A stretch of 47,983 nt of DNA from an uncultured SAR92 cluster bacterium (GTDB lineage: Bacteria; Pseudomonadota; Gammaproteobacteria; Pseudomonadales; Porticoccaceae), in assembly GCA_902596775.1 (NCBI GenBank), contig CACJVE010000014.1, positions 1 through 47,983 on the forward strand, given 5' to 3'. The notes under the pieces are model-generated. The model saw only the letters and a program-made list of their open reading frames with translations, searched no databases and had not been told where the DNA came from. A program made the translations under genes and the position numbers. Positions 24,901-37,457 of this stretch are shown piece by piece. The first letter of the stretch is position 1. Each line of letters starts with the position of its first letter.

Positions 24901-25757
24901 TCTTTAATGCCCTCTCCAATATCTGCTAAACTTCTTACTGTCTTTACTCCGGCATCTTCTAAAGCCGCAAATTTTTCGTCAGCGGTTCCCTTTCCTCCAG
25001 AGACAATCGCCCCGGCATGGCCCATCCTCTTCCCCGCAGGCGCCGTGACCCCAGCAATATAAGATACAACTGGTTTAGTTACATTATTTTTTATGTAGGC
25101 AGCGGCCTCTTCCTCCGCTGTACCTCCAATTTCACCAATCATTACGATTGCTTCGGTAGATGAGTCTTTTTCAAATAGCTCTAAAATATCAATAAAGCTC
25201 GATCCAGGGATTGGATCTCCCCCAATTCCAACGCAAGTAGACTGTCCAAATCCATAGTCAGTGGTTTGTTTTACAGCTTCATAAGTTAAGGTTCCTGATC
25301 TTGAAACGATCCCAACCTTTCCTGACATATGAATATGCCCCGGCATAATGCCTATTTTACATTGACCCGGAGTTATTACCCCTGGACAGTTCGGGCCAAC
25401 TAGTCTGACCCCTAAATTATCACATACCTCTTTGCAATCAAGCATATCCTGAGTTGGTATACCCTCAGTAATACAAACTATAAGATCTAAATCTGCATAG
25501 GCTGCTTCAAGTATCGAGTCTTTACAAAATGGTGCAGGAACATAGATAACCGTGGCATTTGCCCCAGTGACCTCAACTGCCTGGCTTACAGTATTGAACA
25601 CGGGCAGTCCAAGATGCTCTGATCCTCCTTTACCTGGAGTTACGCCACCCACAAGTTTTGTTCCATATTCCAATGCTTGCTCTGAATGAAAGGTTCCCTG
25701 ACCACCTGTAAATCCCTGACATATAACCTTGGTATTTTGATCAATTAAAATAGACAT
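24885..25757 (-). CDS. sucD: succinyl-CoA synthetase alpha subunit
   Basis: A 290-residue CoA-binding subunit. [18 protein letters not shown] near the N terminus binds Co[20 protein letters not shown] lies in the middle, and the phosphorylated His is in [17 protein letters not shown] near residue 246. With SucC it converts succinyl-CoA, ADP and phosphate to succinate, CoA and ATP. Its ATG overlaps the sucC stop by one base (TAATG), so translation is coupled. It is the last gene of the long leftward sdh-suc-lpd transcript. Length matches the family. Confidence 0.97.
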   Translation of the reverse strand: MSILIDQNTKVICQGFTGGQGTFHSEQALEYGTKLVGGVTPGKGGSEHLGLPVFNTVSQAVEVTGANATVIYVPAPFCKDSILEAAYADLDLIVCITEGIPTQDMLDCKEVCDNLGVRLVGPNCPGVITPGQCKIGIMPGHIHMSGKVGIVSRSGTLTYEAVKQTTDYGFGQSTCVGIGGDPIPGSSFIDILELFEKDSSTEAIVMIGEIGGTAEEEAAAYIKNNVTKPVVSYIAGVTAPAGKRMGHAGAIVSGGKGTADEKFAALEDAGVKTVRSLADIGEGIKEITDW

Positions 25758-26929
25758 TATTTTGTTACTCCTGCTGCACTTACCACCTTAATTGCAGCAT
25801 CAGAAAGGCTCTGCGCTGCAAGTATATCTAACCCTGAGTCTGATAATTTTTTTAATCCTAATTTTGCGTTGTTTCCCTCCAATCGAACCACAACAGGGAC
25901 ATTAACCCCCACTTCCTCCACAGCACCAATAACACCATCCGCTATCAAATCACATCTAACAATTCCACCGAAAATATTTATAAAAACAGCTTTAACATTT
26001 TGATCCGACAAAATAATCTTAAATGCTTCTACAACTCTTTCTTTGGTAGCACCACCACCAACATCAAGAAAATTTGCAGGTGATCCTCCATGCAGATTTA
26101 CCATATCCATTGTTCCCATTGCCAAGCCCGCACCATTGACCATACATCCGATATTTCCATCAAGAGCGACATAATTTAAATCCCAAGATGCTGCATGCGC
26201 CTCTCTGGGGTCCTCCTGAGATTCATCGCGCATCTCGGCCAGTTCGGGCTGTCTGTAAATAGCATTACTATCAACCACTACTTTTGCATCTAAGCAATGC
26301 AGGTTTTGATCACTATTTATTACTAAGGGATTAATTTCAATTAATTCTATATCTTTATCCTTGAATAATTTAGCTAGACCTATAAAAATCTGCACAAATT
26401 GCTTTATTTGATTTCCCTTTAGCCCTAGCTGAAATGCAATTTCTCTTCCCTGATATGGTTGAGCTCCTGTGAGAGGATCAATAGCTACTTTCAAAATTTT
26501 ATCAGGAGTCTCTTCAGCTACCTTCTCAATTTCGACGCCACCCTCAGTAGAGGCCATGAACACAATCTTCTTTGCTGTTCGATCTATTACTGCTCCAAGA
26601 TACAGCTCATCCTGAATATCTGTGCACTCCTCAACTAGAATGCTACTAACTGGCTGTCCGTGCTCATCTGTTTGGTAAGTAACGAGATTTTTTCCCAGCC
26701 AATAATTTGAAAAATCCTTAATCTCCTCTAAAGATTCAACGAGCTTTACACCTCCTGCTTTTCCTCTTCCACCGGCGTGAACTTGTGCTTTTACCACCCA
26801 CTTACTTCCGCCAATCTCTCTCGCAGCCTCCTCAGCGTCTTTAGCACTTTTTACCGCAAATCCCTGAGATACAGGAAGCCCGTAGTCACGAAATAGCTGT
26901 TTTCCTTGATATTCATGTAGATTCATCAA
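25757..26929 (-). CDS. sucC: succinyl-CoA synthetase beta subunit
   Basis: A 390-residue ATP-grasp protein. [19 protein letters not shown] is the standard N terminus, [18 protein letters not shown] (about 46-63) the nucleotide-binding loop, and [16 protein letters not shown] with FLDVGGGAT the C-terminal ligase domain. It gives nucleotide specificity to the SucCD complex of the TCA cycle. The gene begins 63 bases after the lpdA stop and overlaps sucD by one base. No oddities were seen. Confidence 0.97.
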   Translation of the reverse strand: MMNLHEYQGKQLFRDYGLPVSQGFAVKSAKDAEEAAREIGGSKWVVKAQVHAGGRGKAGGVKLVESLEEIKDFSNYWLGKNLVTYQTDEHGQPVSSILVEECTDIQDELYLGAVIDRTAKKIVFMASTEGGVEIEKVAEETPDKILKVAIDPLTGAQPYQGREIAFQLGLKGNQIKQFVQIFIGLAKLFKDKDIELIEINPLVINSDQNLHCLDAKVVVDSNAIYRQPELAEMRDESQEDPREAHAASWDLNYVALDGNIGCMVNGAGLAMGTMDMVNLHGGSPANFLDVGGGATKERVVEAFKIILSDQNVKAVFINIFGGIVRCDLIADGVIGAVEEVGVNVPVVVRLEGNNAKLGLKKLSDSGLDILAAQSLSDAAIKVVSAAGVTK

Positions 26930-26992
26930 AATTCCTTGGTTACCGTTTTAAAATTTAAATTTGTGAAATGTTAAAGAGCTAGCCAAAAGACT

Positions 26993-28432
<1,440 letters not shown>

Positions 28433-28460
28433 TTACTCTTTAAATACAATAATTTATAAA

Positions 28461-29660
28461 TTAAATCTCAAGCAATATCTTAGAAGGATTTTCAATTAGT
28501 TGTTTTATGCAAACCAAAAATTTTACAGCGTCTTTGCCATCTACCAGCCTATGATCATAGGACAGAGCTAGATTCATCATTGGCCTCACACATACCTCTC
28601 CTGCAACCGATATTGGCCGCTCTTGAATTGCATGCATACCTAAAATAGCTGATTGAGGAGGGTTTAGAATAGGTGTAGACAAAAGTGAACCGTAAATGCC
28701 TCCATTAGTTATTGTGAAAGTACCTCCAGACATCTCTTCAATTGATAATTTACTGTCTCGAGCTTTCATTGCTAAACTTGAAATATTCATCTCTATCTCA
28801 GCAATACTGAGATTCTCTGCATTCCTCAAGATCGGCACTACTAAACCTCTTTCGGTGGACACGGCTACACCTATATCCTGATATCCATGATATACAATAT
28901 CAGTTCCATCTATTGATGCATTTACGATCGGAAAGCGTTTTAATGCCTCAACCGAGGCCTTAACAAATAATCCCATAAATCCAAGCTTTGTACCGTTATG
29001 CGCTTTAGTAAATTCCTCTTGAAACTCCTTGCGTAAATTCATTAACGCCGACATATCTACTTCATTAAATGTCGTGAGCATAGCAGTTTCTTGTTTAACT
29101 GCGAGCAGCCTCTCCGCAATTCGTGCCCTCATTCGTGTCATTGGAACTCTTCTATCTTGACGTTCACCTTGCAACTGAGGTTCTTTAGCAGATTGACTTA
29201 TCTCAACGTGTTCAACAGATTTGTTTATTGACAGTGAAAACTTGACTACATCCTCCTTTGTAATTCTGCCATCTCTTCCGGTACCAGTTACAAGAGAAAG
29301 ATCTATTTCTTTCTCTGCTGCGAGTTTTCGTGCTGCTGGATTAATAATTAACTCTTTTTCTTGGAAATCTGCAGCTAACTTATTATCGGCGACTACTTCA
29401 ATCTTCGGTTCAACACGATCTGCTTGCTGATCCAGACGAGCAATTACCTCTGAGCTAAGCACAATATCGCCCTCTGACTTCAGAATTTCTTTTAAGACAC
29501 CAGATTCAGGAGATGGAACTTCAAGCACTACTTTGTCTGTCTCTATATCAGCTAAAAGCTCGTCTCTATCTATATGCTCCCCTACTTTCTTATGCCACGT
29601 CACAAGTGTCCCTTCTTGAACAGATTCTGGATATGTTGGCGCCTTTATTTCAGTTGTCAT
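28461..29660 (-). CDS. sucB: 2-oxoglutarate dehydrogenase E2 (dihydrolipoamide succinyltransferase)
   Basis: A 399-residue protein with one N-terminal lipoyl domain (lysine in [12 protein letters not shown], about residue 43), a linker, and a peripheral subunit-binding domain ([20 protein letters not shown] to GRITKEDV). The C-terminal catalytic domain has [16 protein letters not shown] containing the active His and Asp. It passes succinyl groups to CoA in the OGDH complex. The start overlaps the sucA stop by 4 bases (ATGA), giving translational coupling. Length and domain order are normal for SucB. Confidence 0.97.
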   Translation of the reverse strand: MTTEIKAPTYPESVQEGTLVTWHKKVGEHIDRDELLADIETDKVVLEVPSPESGVLKEILKSEGDIVLSSEVIARLDQQADRVEPKIEVVADNKLAADFQEKELIINPAARKLAAEKEIDLSLVTGTGRDGRITKEDVVKFSLSINKSVEHVEISQSAKEPQLQGERQDRRVPMTRMRARIAERLLAVKQETAMLTTFNEVDMSALMNLRKEFQEEFTKAHNGTKLGFMGLFVKASVEALKRFPIVNASIDGTDIVYHGYQDIGVAVSTERGLVVPILRNAENLSIAEIEMNISSLAMKARDSKLSIEEMSGGTFTITNGGIYGSLLSTPILNPPQSAILGMHAIQERPISVAGEVCVRPMMNLALSYDHRLVDGKDAVKFLVCIKQLIENPSKILLEI

Positions 29661-32509
29661 TTTTTTTGCCTATTCAATTTTACGTCGAGTGCCTCTTCAA
29701 TAAATTTCTTTTGCTCTTCCAGATGAACGGACATATATCCGCTTGCTGGTGCAGCTGAACTAGGTCTACCTACATACTCTAAACTCAAATCTTCAGATAA
29801 TCTAACCGCTGCGGCACGCAAAAAATGTTGGGAATTATACCAAGCGCCTTGATTACGAGGCTCCTCTTGGCACCAAACAATTTCATTAATACCTTTATAT
29901 TTCGTAAGAATTTCGTCAATTTCTTTATCAGGGAAAGGATATAGCTGTTCGATTCTTATTATTGCAACATTAGATATGTTTTTTGAATCTCTCTCTTCGA
30001 GCAAATGATAAAAAACTTTGCCTGAGCATAAAATTACTTTTTTAACTTTTTTCACAACAACACTGGAGTCGTCAATAACACAGTCAAATCGGCCATCAGC
30101 AAGCTCTTCAAGTGATGAGGTAGCTAGCTTGTGGCGTAAAATCCATTTTGGACTCATGATTACTAGAGGCCTTCTCATTGGTCTAATGGCTTGTCGACGC
30201 AACAGATGAAAAATTTGAGAAGGCGTTGTTGGTATGCAGACTTGCATATTATTTTCAGCACATAACTGAAGGAAACGCTCTAAGCGCGCCGAAGAATGTT
30301 CGGGGCCTTGTCCCTCAAATCCATGAGGCAACATCATAACTAAACCCGACAATCTTGCCCATTTATGTTCACCACTCGCAATAAACTGATCAATAACTAC
30401 CTGTGCACCATTCACAAAGTCTCCAAACTGCGCCTCCCAAATAATAAGTCCTTTGGGTGATGTTGTCGCATAGCCATACTCGAACGCTAATACAGCCTCT
30501 TCAGAAAGGATAGAATCATAGATATCAAATCTTGGTTGATCCTCATATAAATTTGCTAGCGGCAAATAGGCATCATCACTTTTTTGATCAAAGATAACAG
30601 CATGACGGTGTGAGAATGTTCCTCTTCTTGAATCTTGTCCTGTAAATCGTATAGGGAAACCTTGTTGGATTAAGGTGCCATAAGCAAGCAATTCAGACAT
30701 ACCCCAATTCAAAGGCAATGCACCCCCAGCCATTTTTCTTCGGTCATCATAAATCTTTGCTACCTGCCTTTGAACAGATATTCCATCAGGAATACTAGTT
30801 ATTTGGCTTGCAACTTTCTGAAGAACTTTTAACGCTATACCAGTATCTGCTGACGTTCGCCAATCATGCCCAAGATAAGGATTCCAATCCACAAATAAAC
30901 CAGTGTCTGGCTCGCGGACTAAGTTGGGTACAACAAATTCACCACTATCCAGAGATGATCGATACTCTTCAGCCATAGAGTTCGCTTTACTTTGATTGAT
31001 TACGCCTTCATCAATTAATTTTCTTGCATATATCGCTCTCGTTGTCTCATGGCTCCTTATCGCACTGTACATTTCAGGCTGAGTTGCAGAGGGCTCATCT
31101 GTTTCATTGTGTCCCCTGCGCCTGTAGCAGACTAGATCAATAACAACATCTTTCCCAAATTCATATCTATAATCAGTAGCCAACATCGCTGCAAACATTA
31201 CCGCATCAGGATCATCACCATTCACATGCAAAATTGGAGCACCAACCAGTTTTGCGACATCAGTACAATATTCAGTTGATCTCGCATCATCTCGCCGACT
31301 TGTCGTAAAGCCTATTTGATTGTTTATAACAATATGAATAGTACCCCCAGTCTGATAAGCCCTTGTCTGAGATAATTGAAACGTTTCCATGACAACCCCT
31401 TGGCCAGAGAATGCTGCGTCGCCATGAATTAGTATAGGTAAAACTTTTTGTCCTGATGCATCATTTCTTCGATCTTGTCTGGCTCTTCCAGAGCCTATCA
31501 TCACGGGGCATGATATTTCGAGATGGGAGGGATTAAATCCAAGAGCTAAATGTATTTCTCCGCCTGGGGTCATCACATTTGAAGAAAAGCCTTGATGATA
31601 TTTTACATCACCCGAAGTATTAACCAGTCGTTTGCCTTCAAACTCTTCAAACATCTCAGCAGGATTTTTCCCTAAAATATTCACAAGAACGTTCAATCTA
31701 CCGCGATGGGCCATAGCCATAACAATCTCTTTAACTCCATACTCACCAGATCTGTGTATCAAGCAATCAAGTAGAGGGATTAAGCTTTCACCACCCTCTA
31801 ATCCAAACCGTTTGGTACCGGGGTATTTGGAATCCAAGTGCTTTTCCAAACCCTCGGCCGCCGTTAATCTCATCAGGACATCTAACCGGTCATCATCACC
31901 ATATGTTGGGGTTGACCGCACACTCTCAAATCGTTGAGCCAACCACTGCTTTTCAGCAAATGACGTAATATGCATGAACTCTGGACCAAGTTTCCCACAA
32001 TATGTGTCCTCAAGTGTTTCGACGATTTCGCGAAGTGTCGCCTCCTGTTTTCCTAGATAGAGCGGACCTGATTGAAAAGTTGTCTCAAGATCTGCGTTAG
32101 TCAAACCATGGAATTGTAGGTTTAAATCTGGAACATTTTCACGAACCATTAAGTTAAGAGGATCGAGCTTTGCGCGCTGGTGCCCGCGAAATCGATAAGA
32201 ACTAATAAGTTGCACAACTTTTACTTGTTTGCGCTCGTGCTCCAAGTGGATTCCACCCGAACCTGGCGCCGGTGTTGGACGTGACTTTTTCTTACCTAAG
32301 AGCTCAAAATGCTGCACCACAGTATCGTGGGATACGTCAGGTTTTACTGATCCGTTGACCCTTGGAAGAGAATCAAAGAATTTTCTCCATTCATCAGGCA
32401 CGGAATTTGGGCTGTGAAGGTATGTCTCATATAAACCTTCAACATAAACCGCATTAGCACCCGAAAAATGAGAAGAACTGACGAATTGTTCCATAAGGCC
32501 CTCAGGCAT
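29657..32509 (-). CDS. sucA: 2-oxoglutarate dehydrogenase E1
   Basis: A 950-residue thiamine-diphosphate enzyme. The N-terminal segment ([19 protein letters not shown]) is the E2-binding region, [17 protein letters not shown] and [15 protein letters not shown] line the thiamine site, and the C-terminal half has [18 protein letters not shown] and [20 protein letters not shown]. It decarboxylates 2-oxoglutarate and succinylates the lipoyl arm of SucB. The ATG at 32509 gives the family-typical start, with AAGGATG about 12 bases upstream. A terminator-like hairpin lies in the 118-base gap after sdhB, so sucA expression may depend on readthrough. Confidence 0.97.
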   Translation of the reverse strand: MPEGLMEQFVSSSHFSGANAVYVEGLYETYLHSPNSVPDEWRKFFDSLPRVNGSVKPDVSHDTVVQHFELLGKKKSRPTPAPGSGGIHLEHERKQVKVVQLISSYRFRGHQRAKLDPLNLMVRENVPDLNLQFHGLTNADLETTFQSGPLYLGKQEATLREIVETLEDTYCGKLGPEFMHITSFAEKQWLAQRFESVRSTPTYGDDDRLDVLMRLTAAEGLEKHLDSKYPGTKRFGLEGGESLIPLLDCLIHRSGEYGVKEIVMAMAHRGRLNVLVNILGKNPAEMFEEFEGKRLVNTSGDVKYHQGFSSNVMTPGGEIHLALGFNPSHLEISCPVMIGSGRARQDRRNDASGQKVLPILIHGDAAFSGQGVVMETFQLSQTRAYQTGGTIHIVINNQIGFTTSRRDDARSTEYCTDVAKLVGAPILHVNGDDPDAVMFAAMLATDYRYEFGKDVVIDLVCYRRRGHNETDEPSATQPEMYSAIRSHETTRAIYARKLIDEGVINQSKANSMAEEYRSSLDSGEFVVPNLVREPDTGLFVDWNPYLGHDWRTSADTGIALKVLQKVASQITSIPDGISVQRQVAKIYDDRRKMAGGALPLNWGMSELLAYGTLIQQGFPIRFTGQDSRRGTFSHRHAVIFDQKSDDAYLPLANLYEDQPRFDIYDSILSEEAVLAFEYGYATTSPKGLIIWEAQFGDFVNGAQVVIDQFIASGEHKWARLSGLVMMLPHGFEGQGPEHSSARLERFLQLCAENNMQVCIPTTPSQIFHLLRRQAIRPMRRPLVIMSPKWILRHKLATSSLEELADGRFDCVIDDSSVVVKKVKKVILCSGKVFYHLLEERDSKNISNVAIIRIEQLYPFPDKEIDEILTKYKGINEIVWCQEEPRNQGAWYNSQHFLRAAAVRLSEDLSLEYVGRPSSAAPASGYMSVHLEEQKKFIEEALDVKLNRQKK

Positions 32510-32554
32510 TTTGGCAACATCCTTGTTTGGTCAATTAAGGGGGTTATTTTAAAA

Positions 32555-32571
32555 CGCTGAGGAACTCAGCG
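32555..32571 (-). terminator. intrinsic-terminator-like hairpin between sdhB and sucA
   Basis: CGCTGAG (32555-32561) pairs perfectly with CTCAGCG (32565-32571) around a three-base loop. Read leftward, the stem is followed by TTTTAAAAT. No good promoter is visible between it and sucA, so it probably attenuates rather than fully ends the sdh-suc transcript. Confidence 0.65.
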
Positions 32572-32627
32572 CTACATATATTTGTGATAAAAAGTCTTTT
32601 ATTTGAATAATTAATGTTAGCTAAGCT

Positions 32628-33332
32628 CTATAAGGCATTCTTAACTAACATAGTTCTGATATGTCCAATCGCTTTAGTCGGATTCAATCCTTTTGGGCAA
32701 ACCTGTACACAGTTCATTATGCCGTGACACCTAAATACACTAAATGGATCTTGCAAGTCTGTTAGTCTCTCTTCAGTAGCCGTATCTCTGGTATCTGCCA
32801 AAAAACGGTATGCCTGAAGAAGCCCAGAGGGACCAATAAATTTATCTGGATTCCACCAAAACGATGGGCAAGCGGTCGAGCAACATGCGCATAAAATGCA
32901 CTCATACAACCCATCTAACTTTGCTCTATCCTCTTGAGATTGTAATCGCTCTTTCTCAGGAGGCGCAGATTCATTCATCATGTATGGTTTTATTTTTTCA
33001 TACTGCGCATAAAACTGCGACATATCTATAACCAAATCACGAACCACAGGCAACCCTGGCAGAGGTCTTATTACTAGCTTGTCATCTCTGACTGCCTCCG
33101 ACAAAGGTGTTATACAGGCAAGTCCATTTTTTCCTGATATATTTACACCATCAGACCCGCAGACACCTTCTCTACATGACCTTCTAAAGACAAGACTCGG
33201 ATCTATAACTTTCAATTTTTCTAAGACATCTAAAACCATTAGATCCTTTCCCTCGCTGTCGAAAGGGAAGTCTTGCATATATGGCGCTTCATCGGCCTCT
33301 GGGTTATACCTGTATACACTAACTGTAAGCAT
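32628..33332 (-). CDS. sdhB: succinate dehydrogenase iron-sulfur subunit
   Basis: A 234-residue iron-sulfur protein. CREGVCGSDGVN (about 58-69) binds the [2Fe-2S] cluster; CILCACCSTACPS (about 146-158) and CHGIMNCVQVCPKGLNP (about 203-219) bind the [4Fe-4S] and [3Fe-4S] clusters. It carries electrons from SdhA to the quinone site at the membrane anchor. The ATG follows the sdhA stop by 14 bases. Length is normal. Confidence 0.97.
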   Translation of the reverse strand: MLTVSVYRYNPEADEAPYMQDFPFDSEGKDLMVLDVLEKLKVIDPSLVFRRSCREGVCGSDGVNISGKNGLACITPLSEAVRDDKLVIRPLPGLPVVRDLVIDMSQFYAQYEKIKPYMMNESAPPEKERLQSQEDRAKLDGLYECILCACCSTACPSFWWNPDKFIGPSGLLQAYRFLADTRDTATEERLTDLQDPFSVFRCHGIMNCVQVCPKGLNPTKAIGHIRTMLVKNAL

Positions 33333-33346
33333 AAATTTTACCTGGC

Positions 33347-35101
33347 TCAGTACGTTCTAACTTTTGGTTCAAATGGTTCCATTGTTTTGAGTGTCATATT
33401 TACCGGTCTTTTCCCAATCTCTCTTTGACCAGGCATATAAATAGAATGACACAGCCAGTTTTCATCATCTCTTTCCTGAAAGTCTTCTCTGGCATGAGCT
33501 CCACGCGATTCTGTCCTTCCTTCCGCAGCAATTGCTGTCGCATATGCAGTCTCAAACAAATTCTGAAGTTCTAATGCCTCAATTCTCGCTGTATTAAAAG
33601 CATTTGATTTATCCTCCAGATAAACGTTCTCAACCCGCCCCCTTAATTCATCAAGCTTCTCAACCCCTTTTTTCATATAATCGCCGCGTCTGAAAACGCC
33701 AAAATAATTTTGCATTATCGTTTGCAGCTCAGCTCTGAGCACAGGTGCTTTTTCTCCCGACTTTGAATTATTAATTTTATTCAATCTCTCCATTGCAAAA
33801 TCAATATCATCAGAACCAGCGTCACTATGAGAAATTCCTTCTTTAAGTTGATTCTCAATAAACAATCCTGAAGCTCTACCAAAAACTATTAGATCCAAAA
33901 GCGAGTTTCCGCCAAGCCTATTCGCCCCATGAACTGAAACACAGGCAGCCTCGCCACATGCATAAAATCCGTCTATCACTTCATCATTACCCTGCGAATC
34001 GATTGTAAGGGCTTGACCATCAACATTGGTTGGAATTCCGCCCATCATATAATGGCAAGTTGGAACAACTGGAATTGGCTCTTTCACCGGGTCCGCATGA
34101 GCAAAGGTCCGAGACAATTCAAGGATACCTGGTAATTTTGCGTTTAAGGTCTCTTCTCCTAGATGATCAAGTTTGAGATAGACATGATCTTTTTCCTTCC
34201 CGCATCCCCTACCTTCAAGGATTTCAAGTACCATTGATCTAGCAACAACATCTCTACCGGCCAAATCTTTTGCATTAGGAGCATATCTCTCCATGAAACG
34301 CTCTCCATCTTTATTCACAAGATATCCGCCTTCCCCTCTGCAACCTTCCGTCACAAGAGTACCCGCACCATGAATACCTGTTGGATGGAACTGCCACATC
34401 TCAATATCCTGGACCGGATATCCCGCTCTCAATGACATTCCAATACCGTCTCCTGTGCATATGTGTGCATTTGTCGTCGAAGCATAAATTCTTCCCGCGC
34501 CGCCCGTCGCAAAAACAGTTGCTTTCGATGAAACAAACACAGTCTCGCCAGACTCAATGTTAATCGCGATTACGCCAACAACCGAAGAATCAGCATTTTT
34601 AACTATATCAACAGCAAACCACTCGGTAAGAAATACTGTTTTATTTCGCAAATTACCCTGATAGAGAGTATGCAAGAGGGCGTGTCCTGTCCGATCAGCC
34701 GCGGCACATGTTCTCGCGGCTTGACCACCTTTTCCAAAGTCCTTCGACTGTCCACCGAAAGGCCGCTGATATATCCGACCCGAGTCATTTCTAGAAAACG
34801 GCAAACCCATATGCTCGACTTCAAACACTGCTTGGGGACCCGTTTGACACATATACTCTATAGCTTCTTGATCACCTATATAATCGGAGCCTTTTACGGT
34901 GTCATACATATGCCACTGCCACTGATCATCTGGATCCTCACTTGCAATCGCGCAAGTAATTCCCCCTTGAGCAGACACGGTATGCGATCTCGTGGGAAAC
35001 ACCTTCGTAATCACAGCAGTGTTATAGCCAGACTGAGCTAGCTGAAGCGCCGCTCTCATTCCAGAGCCTCCACCACCAACAATGACGGCATCAAACTCCA
35101 T
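33347..35101 (-). CDS. sdhA: succinate dehydrogenase flavoprotein subunit
   Basis: A 584-residue subunit, counting from the ATG at 35101. [20 protein letters not shown] binds [14 protein letters not shown] contains the His that covalently links [23 protein letters not shown] is at the substrate site, and [10 protein letters not shown] lies later in the chain. It oxidises succinate to fumarate. A TTG at 35119 is in frame and would add six residues. I prefer the ATG, which GAGGA precedes closely (about 3 bases), but the TTG has GTGGA at better spacing and cannot be excluded. The gene follows sdhD directly. Confidence 0.96.
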   Translation of the reverse strand: MEFDAVIVGGGGSGMRAALQLAQSGYNTAVITKVFPTRSHTVSAQGGITCAIASEDPDDQWQWHMYDTVKGSDYIGDQEAIEYMCQTGPQAVFEVEHMGLPFSRNDSGRIYQRPFGGQSKDFGKGGQAARTCAAADRTGHALLHTLYQGNLRNKTVFLTEWFAVDIVKNADSSVVGVIAINIESGETVFVSSKATVFATGGAGRIYASTTNAHICTGDGIGMSLRAGYPVQDIEMWQFHPTGIHGAGTLVTEGCRGEGGYLVNKDGERFMERYAPNAKDLAGRDVVARSMVLEILEGRGCGKEKDHVYLKLDHLGEETLNAKLPGILELSRTFAHADPVKEPIPVVPTCHYMMGGIPTNVDGQALTIDSQGNDEVIDGFYACGEAACVSVHGANRLGGNSLLDLIVFGRASGLFIENQLKEGISHSDAGSDDIDFAMERLNKINNSKSGEKAPVLRAELQTIMQNYFGVFRRGDYMKKGVEKLDELRGRVENVYLEDKSNAFNTARIEALELQNLFETAYATAIAAEGRTESRGAHAREDFQERDDENWLCHSIYMPGQREIGKRPVNMTLKTMEPFEPKVRTY

Positions 35102-35120
35102 TTTCCTCAAATTTTTCAAT

Positions 35121-35489
35121 TTATAAATTCCACAAAATCAGAAGGCTCCAAAATAAATAGAACATCAAAAGCAAACCAAAGAAATTACTCAAAGTCCTAC
35201 GGATCAATATTGCCTTTGGGCCAATTAACCTTTCGGTTATATAGTCTGAGATAACGCATTGTATCCCTATCCAAGCATGAGTTATGAGCGACACAATCGC
35301 GAGCAAAGAAAATACTTGCACCAATCTGTTGTTAAAAATGCTTTTCCAATACTCATATGTTACATCCTGCACTGATACTAAAATGCCCAGAATAAATAGG
35401 AAATAAAAAAAGACCAATAGTCCACTGACTCTCTGCGCAATCCAGAGAAACGATCCTGAATCAGATAGAGACTTGGGTGAACCAATCAT
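35121..35489 (-). CDS. sdhD: succinate dehydrogenase membrane anchor subunit D
   Basis: A 122-residue membrane anchor with three transmembrane helices. The conserved [13 protein letters not shown] in the second helix region contributes to haem and quinone binding. The ATG at 35489 overlaps the sdhC stop in an ATGA junction, which is better than the TTG at 35504 that would extend the overlap to 19 bases. Together with SdhC it anchors SdhAB and reduces ubiquinone. Confidence 0.9.
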   Translation of the reverse strand: MIGSPKSLSDSGSFLWIAQRVSGLLVFFYFLFILGILVSVQDVTYEYWKSIFNNRLVQVFSLLAIVSLITHAWIGIQCVISDYITERLIGPKAILIRRTLSNFFGLLLMFYLFWSLLILWNL

Positions 35490-35869
35490 AAAAAAACCAT
35501 CCAAAACGCGAAAGACGATAAAACAAAAACTGATCCTATCATCACGACAGCACTAATTCTGCCGCTGTTAAAGCTATCCTCACCAATCCCTAAATCCATA
35601 ATAAGATGTCGAATACCTGCGCACGAGTGATAGATGATATTGAAAATAACAAGAAAGATAATAACCTTGGCGATAATAAGGTCAAGCAGTTGCTTTACAA
35701 ACTCAAATGAATTCTCTGAAGAGAGAGACTGGCTTAATAGCCAGATGAGAATTAATGAGACAAAAATATTAGCAACACCTGTTACGCGGTGCAAGATAGA
35801 CACATACGCAGTGATAGGCAACCTAAACGTGGCAATGTCTAAATTGATTGGCCGCTTCTCGTTCCTCAA
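35486..35869 (-). CDS. sdhC: succinate dehydrogenase cytochrome b556 subunit C
   Basis: A 127-residue three-helix membrane protein. It starts RPINLDIATFRLPITAYVSI as is typical for SdhC, with SILHRVTGV in the first helix region and HSCAGIRHLIMDLG containing the haem-ligand His. The start is TTG, with GGAG 9 bases upstream. It is the first gene of the sdhCDAB-suc-lpd run and follows its promoter by about 100 bases. Confidence 0.93.
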   Translation of the reverse strand: MRNEKRPINLDIATFRLPITAYVSILHRVTGVANIFVSLILIWLLSQSLSSENSFEFVKQLLDLIIAKVIIFLVIFNIIYHSCAGIRHLIMDLGIGEDSFNSGRISAVVMIGSVFVLSSFAFWMVFL

Positions 35870-35975
35870 AATAAGATTCTCCAGTAATTGTATAGCCAGC
35901 TACTAAAAATCCCTCTATCAATCTCTGCCCGGAGCTCTTAAATTACGACCAGTAGGCTCTCTAATAATTATGGCG

Positions 35976-36004
35976 AGTATAATAAGACGCTAAACTAATT
36001 TCAA
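35976..36004 (-). promoter_or_regulatory. sigma-70 promoter of sdhCDAB
   Basis: On the reverse strand, TTGAAA (36004-35999), a 17-base spacer and TATACT (35981-35976). The predicted leader to the sdhC TTG is about 100 bases. It is divergent from the gltA promoter, whose -35 starts 60 bases away. Confidence 0.65.
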
Positions 36005-36063
36005 TTAACCTAATACTTTTCATCAAACTCCGACTGTTTGGACGAGAAAAACTGATCATTTAT

Positions 36064-36091
36064 TTGACAATTTGCTGACAACGCCTATAGT
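36064..36091 (+). promoter_or_regulatory. sigma-70 promoter of gltA
   Basis: A perfect -35 TTGACA (36064-36069), a 16-base spacer and TATAGT (36086-36091), about 57 bases before the gltA ATG. Confidence 0.75.
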
Positions 36092-36148
36092 TGAATCAAG
36101 TCTGCAAAGTATTTATCTCAGATTTTACTTAGGGTTTCGAGGAAAAAT

Positions 36149-37435
36149 ATGTCTGATAGAAAAGCCACAATTTTAATTGATGGTGAACATCCAATAGAGC
36201 TCCCAATCCACAAAGGAACTTTGGGCCAAGATGTAATTGACGTTGGGACACTTGGGAATCATGGCTACTTTACATATGATCCCAGCTTCACAGCAACTGC
36301 ATCTTGCCGATCTGAAATAACTTACATTGATGGTAATAAAGGAGTGCTTTTACATCGAGGATATCCGATTGAAGAGCTTGCCGAGAAATCTGATTACATC
36401 GAATTATGTTATCTTCTGTTAGAGGGATCATTACCAACAGCCGATCAAAAGTCGAGCTTTGAACACGACATAAAATATCATACGATGGTGAATAGGTCGC
36501 TTGAACAGTTTATTAGTGGATTCAGGTGGGACGCACATCCAATGTCTATGGTATGCGGAGTAGTTGGTGCGATGTCATCGATTTATCATGACTCACTGGA
36601 TATTACAAACCAAGAACATCGAAAAATCTCAGCGCATAGATTAATAGCAAAAATGCCAACAATTGCTGCAATGTGCTACAAGCACTTTATTGGACAACCA
36701 TATATATACCCTGACAACAAGCTTGGCTATTCCGAAAACTTTCTGCACATGATGTTTGGCACACCCTGTGAAAAATATGAATGCCATCCTGCATTAGCTC
36801 AGGCGATGGACAAAATATTTTTACTACACGCTGACCATGAGCAGAATGCGTCAACATCGACAGTAAGATTAGCTGGCTCCTCTGGAGCAAATCCGTTTGC
36901 TTGCATTGCAGCAGGCGTTGCCGCACTCTGGGGCCCAGCGCATGGTGGCGCTAATGAAGCTGTCCTGAGCATGCTCGATGAGATCGGCAGCGAGGAAAAT
37001 ATTAATGAATATATAAAAAAGGCAAAGGATAAAAATGATCCATTTAGGCTTATGGGTTTTGGGCACCGTGTCTACAAAAATTATGATCCTCGCGCAACAG
37101 TTATGAAACTCACATGCGATGAGGTTCTCGAAGTGTTGGAACTGGAAAATGATCCTTTGTTTAAGTTAGCAAAGAAATTAGAAAAGATCGCGCTTGAGGA
37201 CGACTATTTTGTTGAGAAAAAGTTATATCCCAACGTCGATTTCTACTCAGGAATTATTCTAAAAGCCTTAGGGATACCAACAGAAATGTTTACGGTTATT
37301 TTTGCGACAGGGAGAACTGTAGGCTGGATCTCGCACTGGAATGAGATGATCACAAATCCTTATAGGATTGGACGTCCGAGGCAGTTATACACAGGCGCAG
37401 ATGTGAGAGCCTTTGTACCTTTAAATGAAAGATAG
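36149..37435 (+). CDS. gltA: citrate synthase
   Basis: A 428-residue type-II citrate synthase like that of other Gammaproteobacteria. [20 protein letters not shown] (about 230-249) and [12 protein letters not shown] (about 271-282) carry the active-site His residues, [14 protein letters not shown] (about 298-311) binds substrate, and PNVDFYSGI holds the catalytic Asp near residue 367. It condenses acetyl-CoA with oxaloacetate. GAGGA precedes the ATG by 6 bases. It is divergent from sdhC and convergent with miaE, with no convincing hairpin terminator in the 22-base gap. Confidence 0.97.
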   Translation: MSDRKATILIDGEHPIELPIHKGTLGQDVIDVGTLGNHGYFTYDPSFTATASCRSEITYIDGNKGVLLHRGYPIEELAEKSDYIELCYLLLEGSLPTADQKSSFEHDIKYHTMVNRSLEQFISGFRWDAHPMSMVCGVVGAMSSIYHDSLDITNQEHRKISAHRLIAKMPTIAAMCYKHFIGQPYIYPDNKLGYSENFLHMMFGTPCEKYECHPALAQAMDKIFLLHADHEQNASTSTVRLAGSSGANPFACIAAGVAALWGPAHGGANEAVLSMLDEIGSEENINEYIKKAKDKNDPFRLMGFGHRVYKNYDPRATVMKLTCDEVLEVLELENDPLFKLAKKLEKIALEDDYFVEKKLYPNVDFYSGIILKALGIPTEMFTVIFATGRTVGWISHWNEMITNPYRIGRPRQLYTGADVRAFVPLNER

Positions 37436-37457
37436 AATAAATATTGTCCCGGACTTT

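Noticed and set aside
31632-31937. Antisense open frames of 60-120 codons over sucA, lpdA, sdhA and acnB
   Set aside because: They lie opposite highly conserved enzymes, have no ribosome-binding sites or family features, and follow the codon pattern of the real strand.
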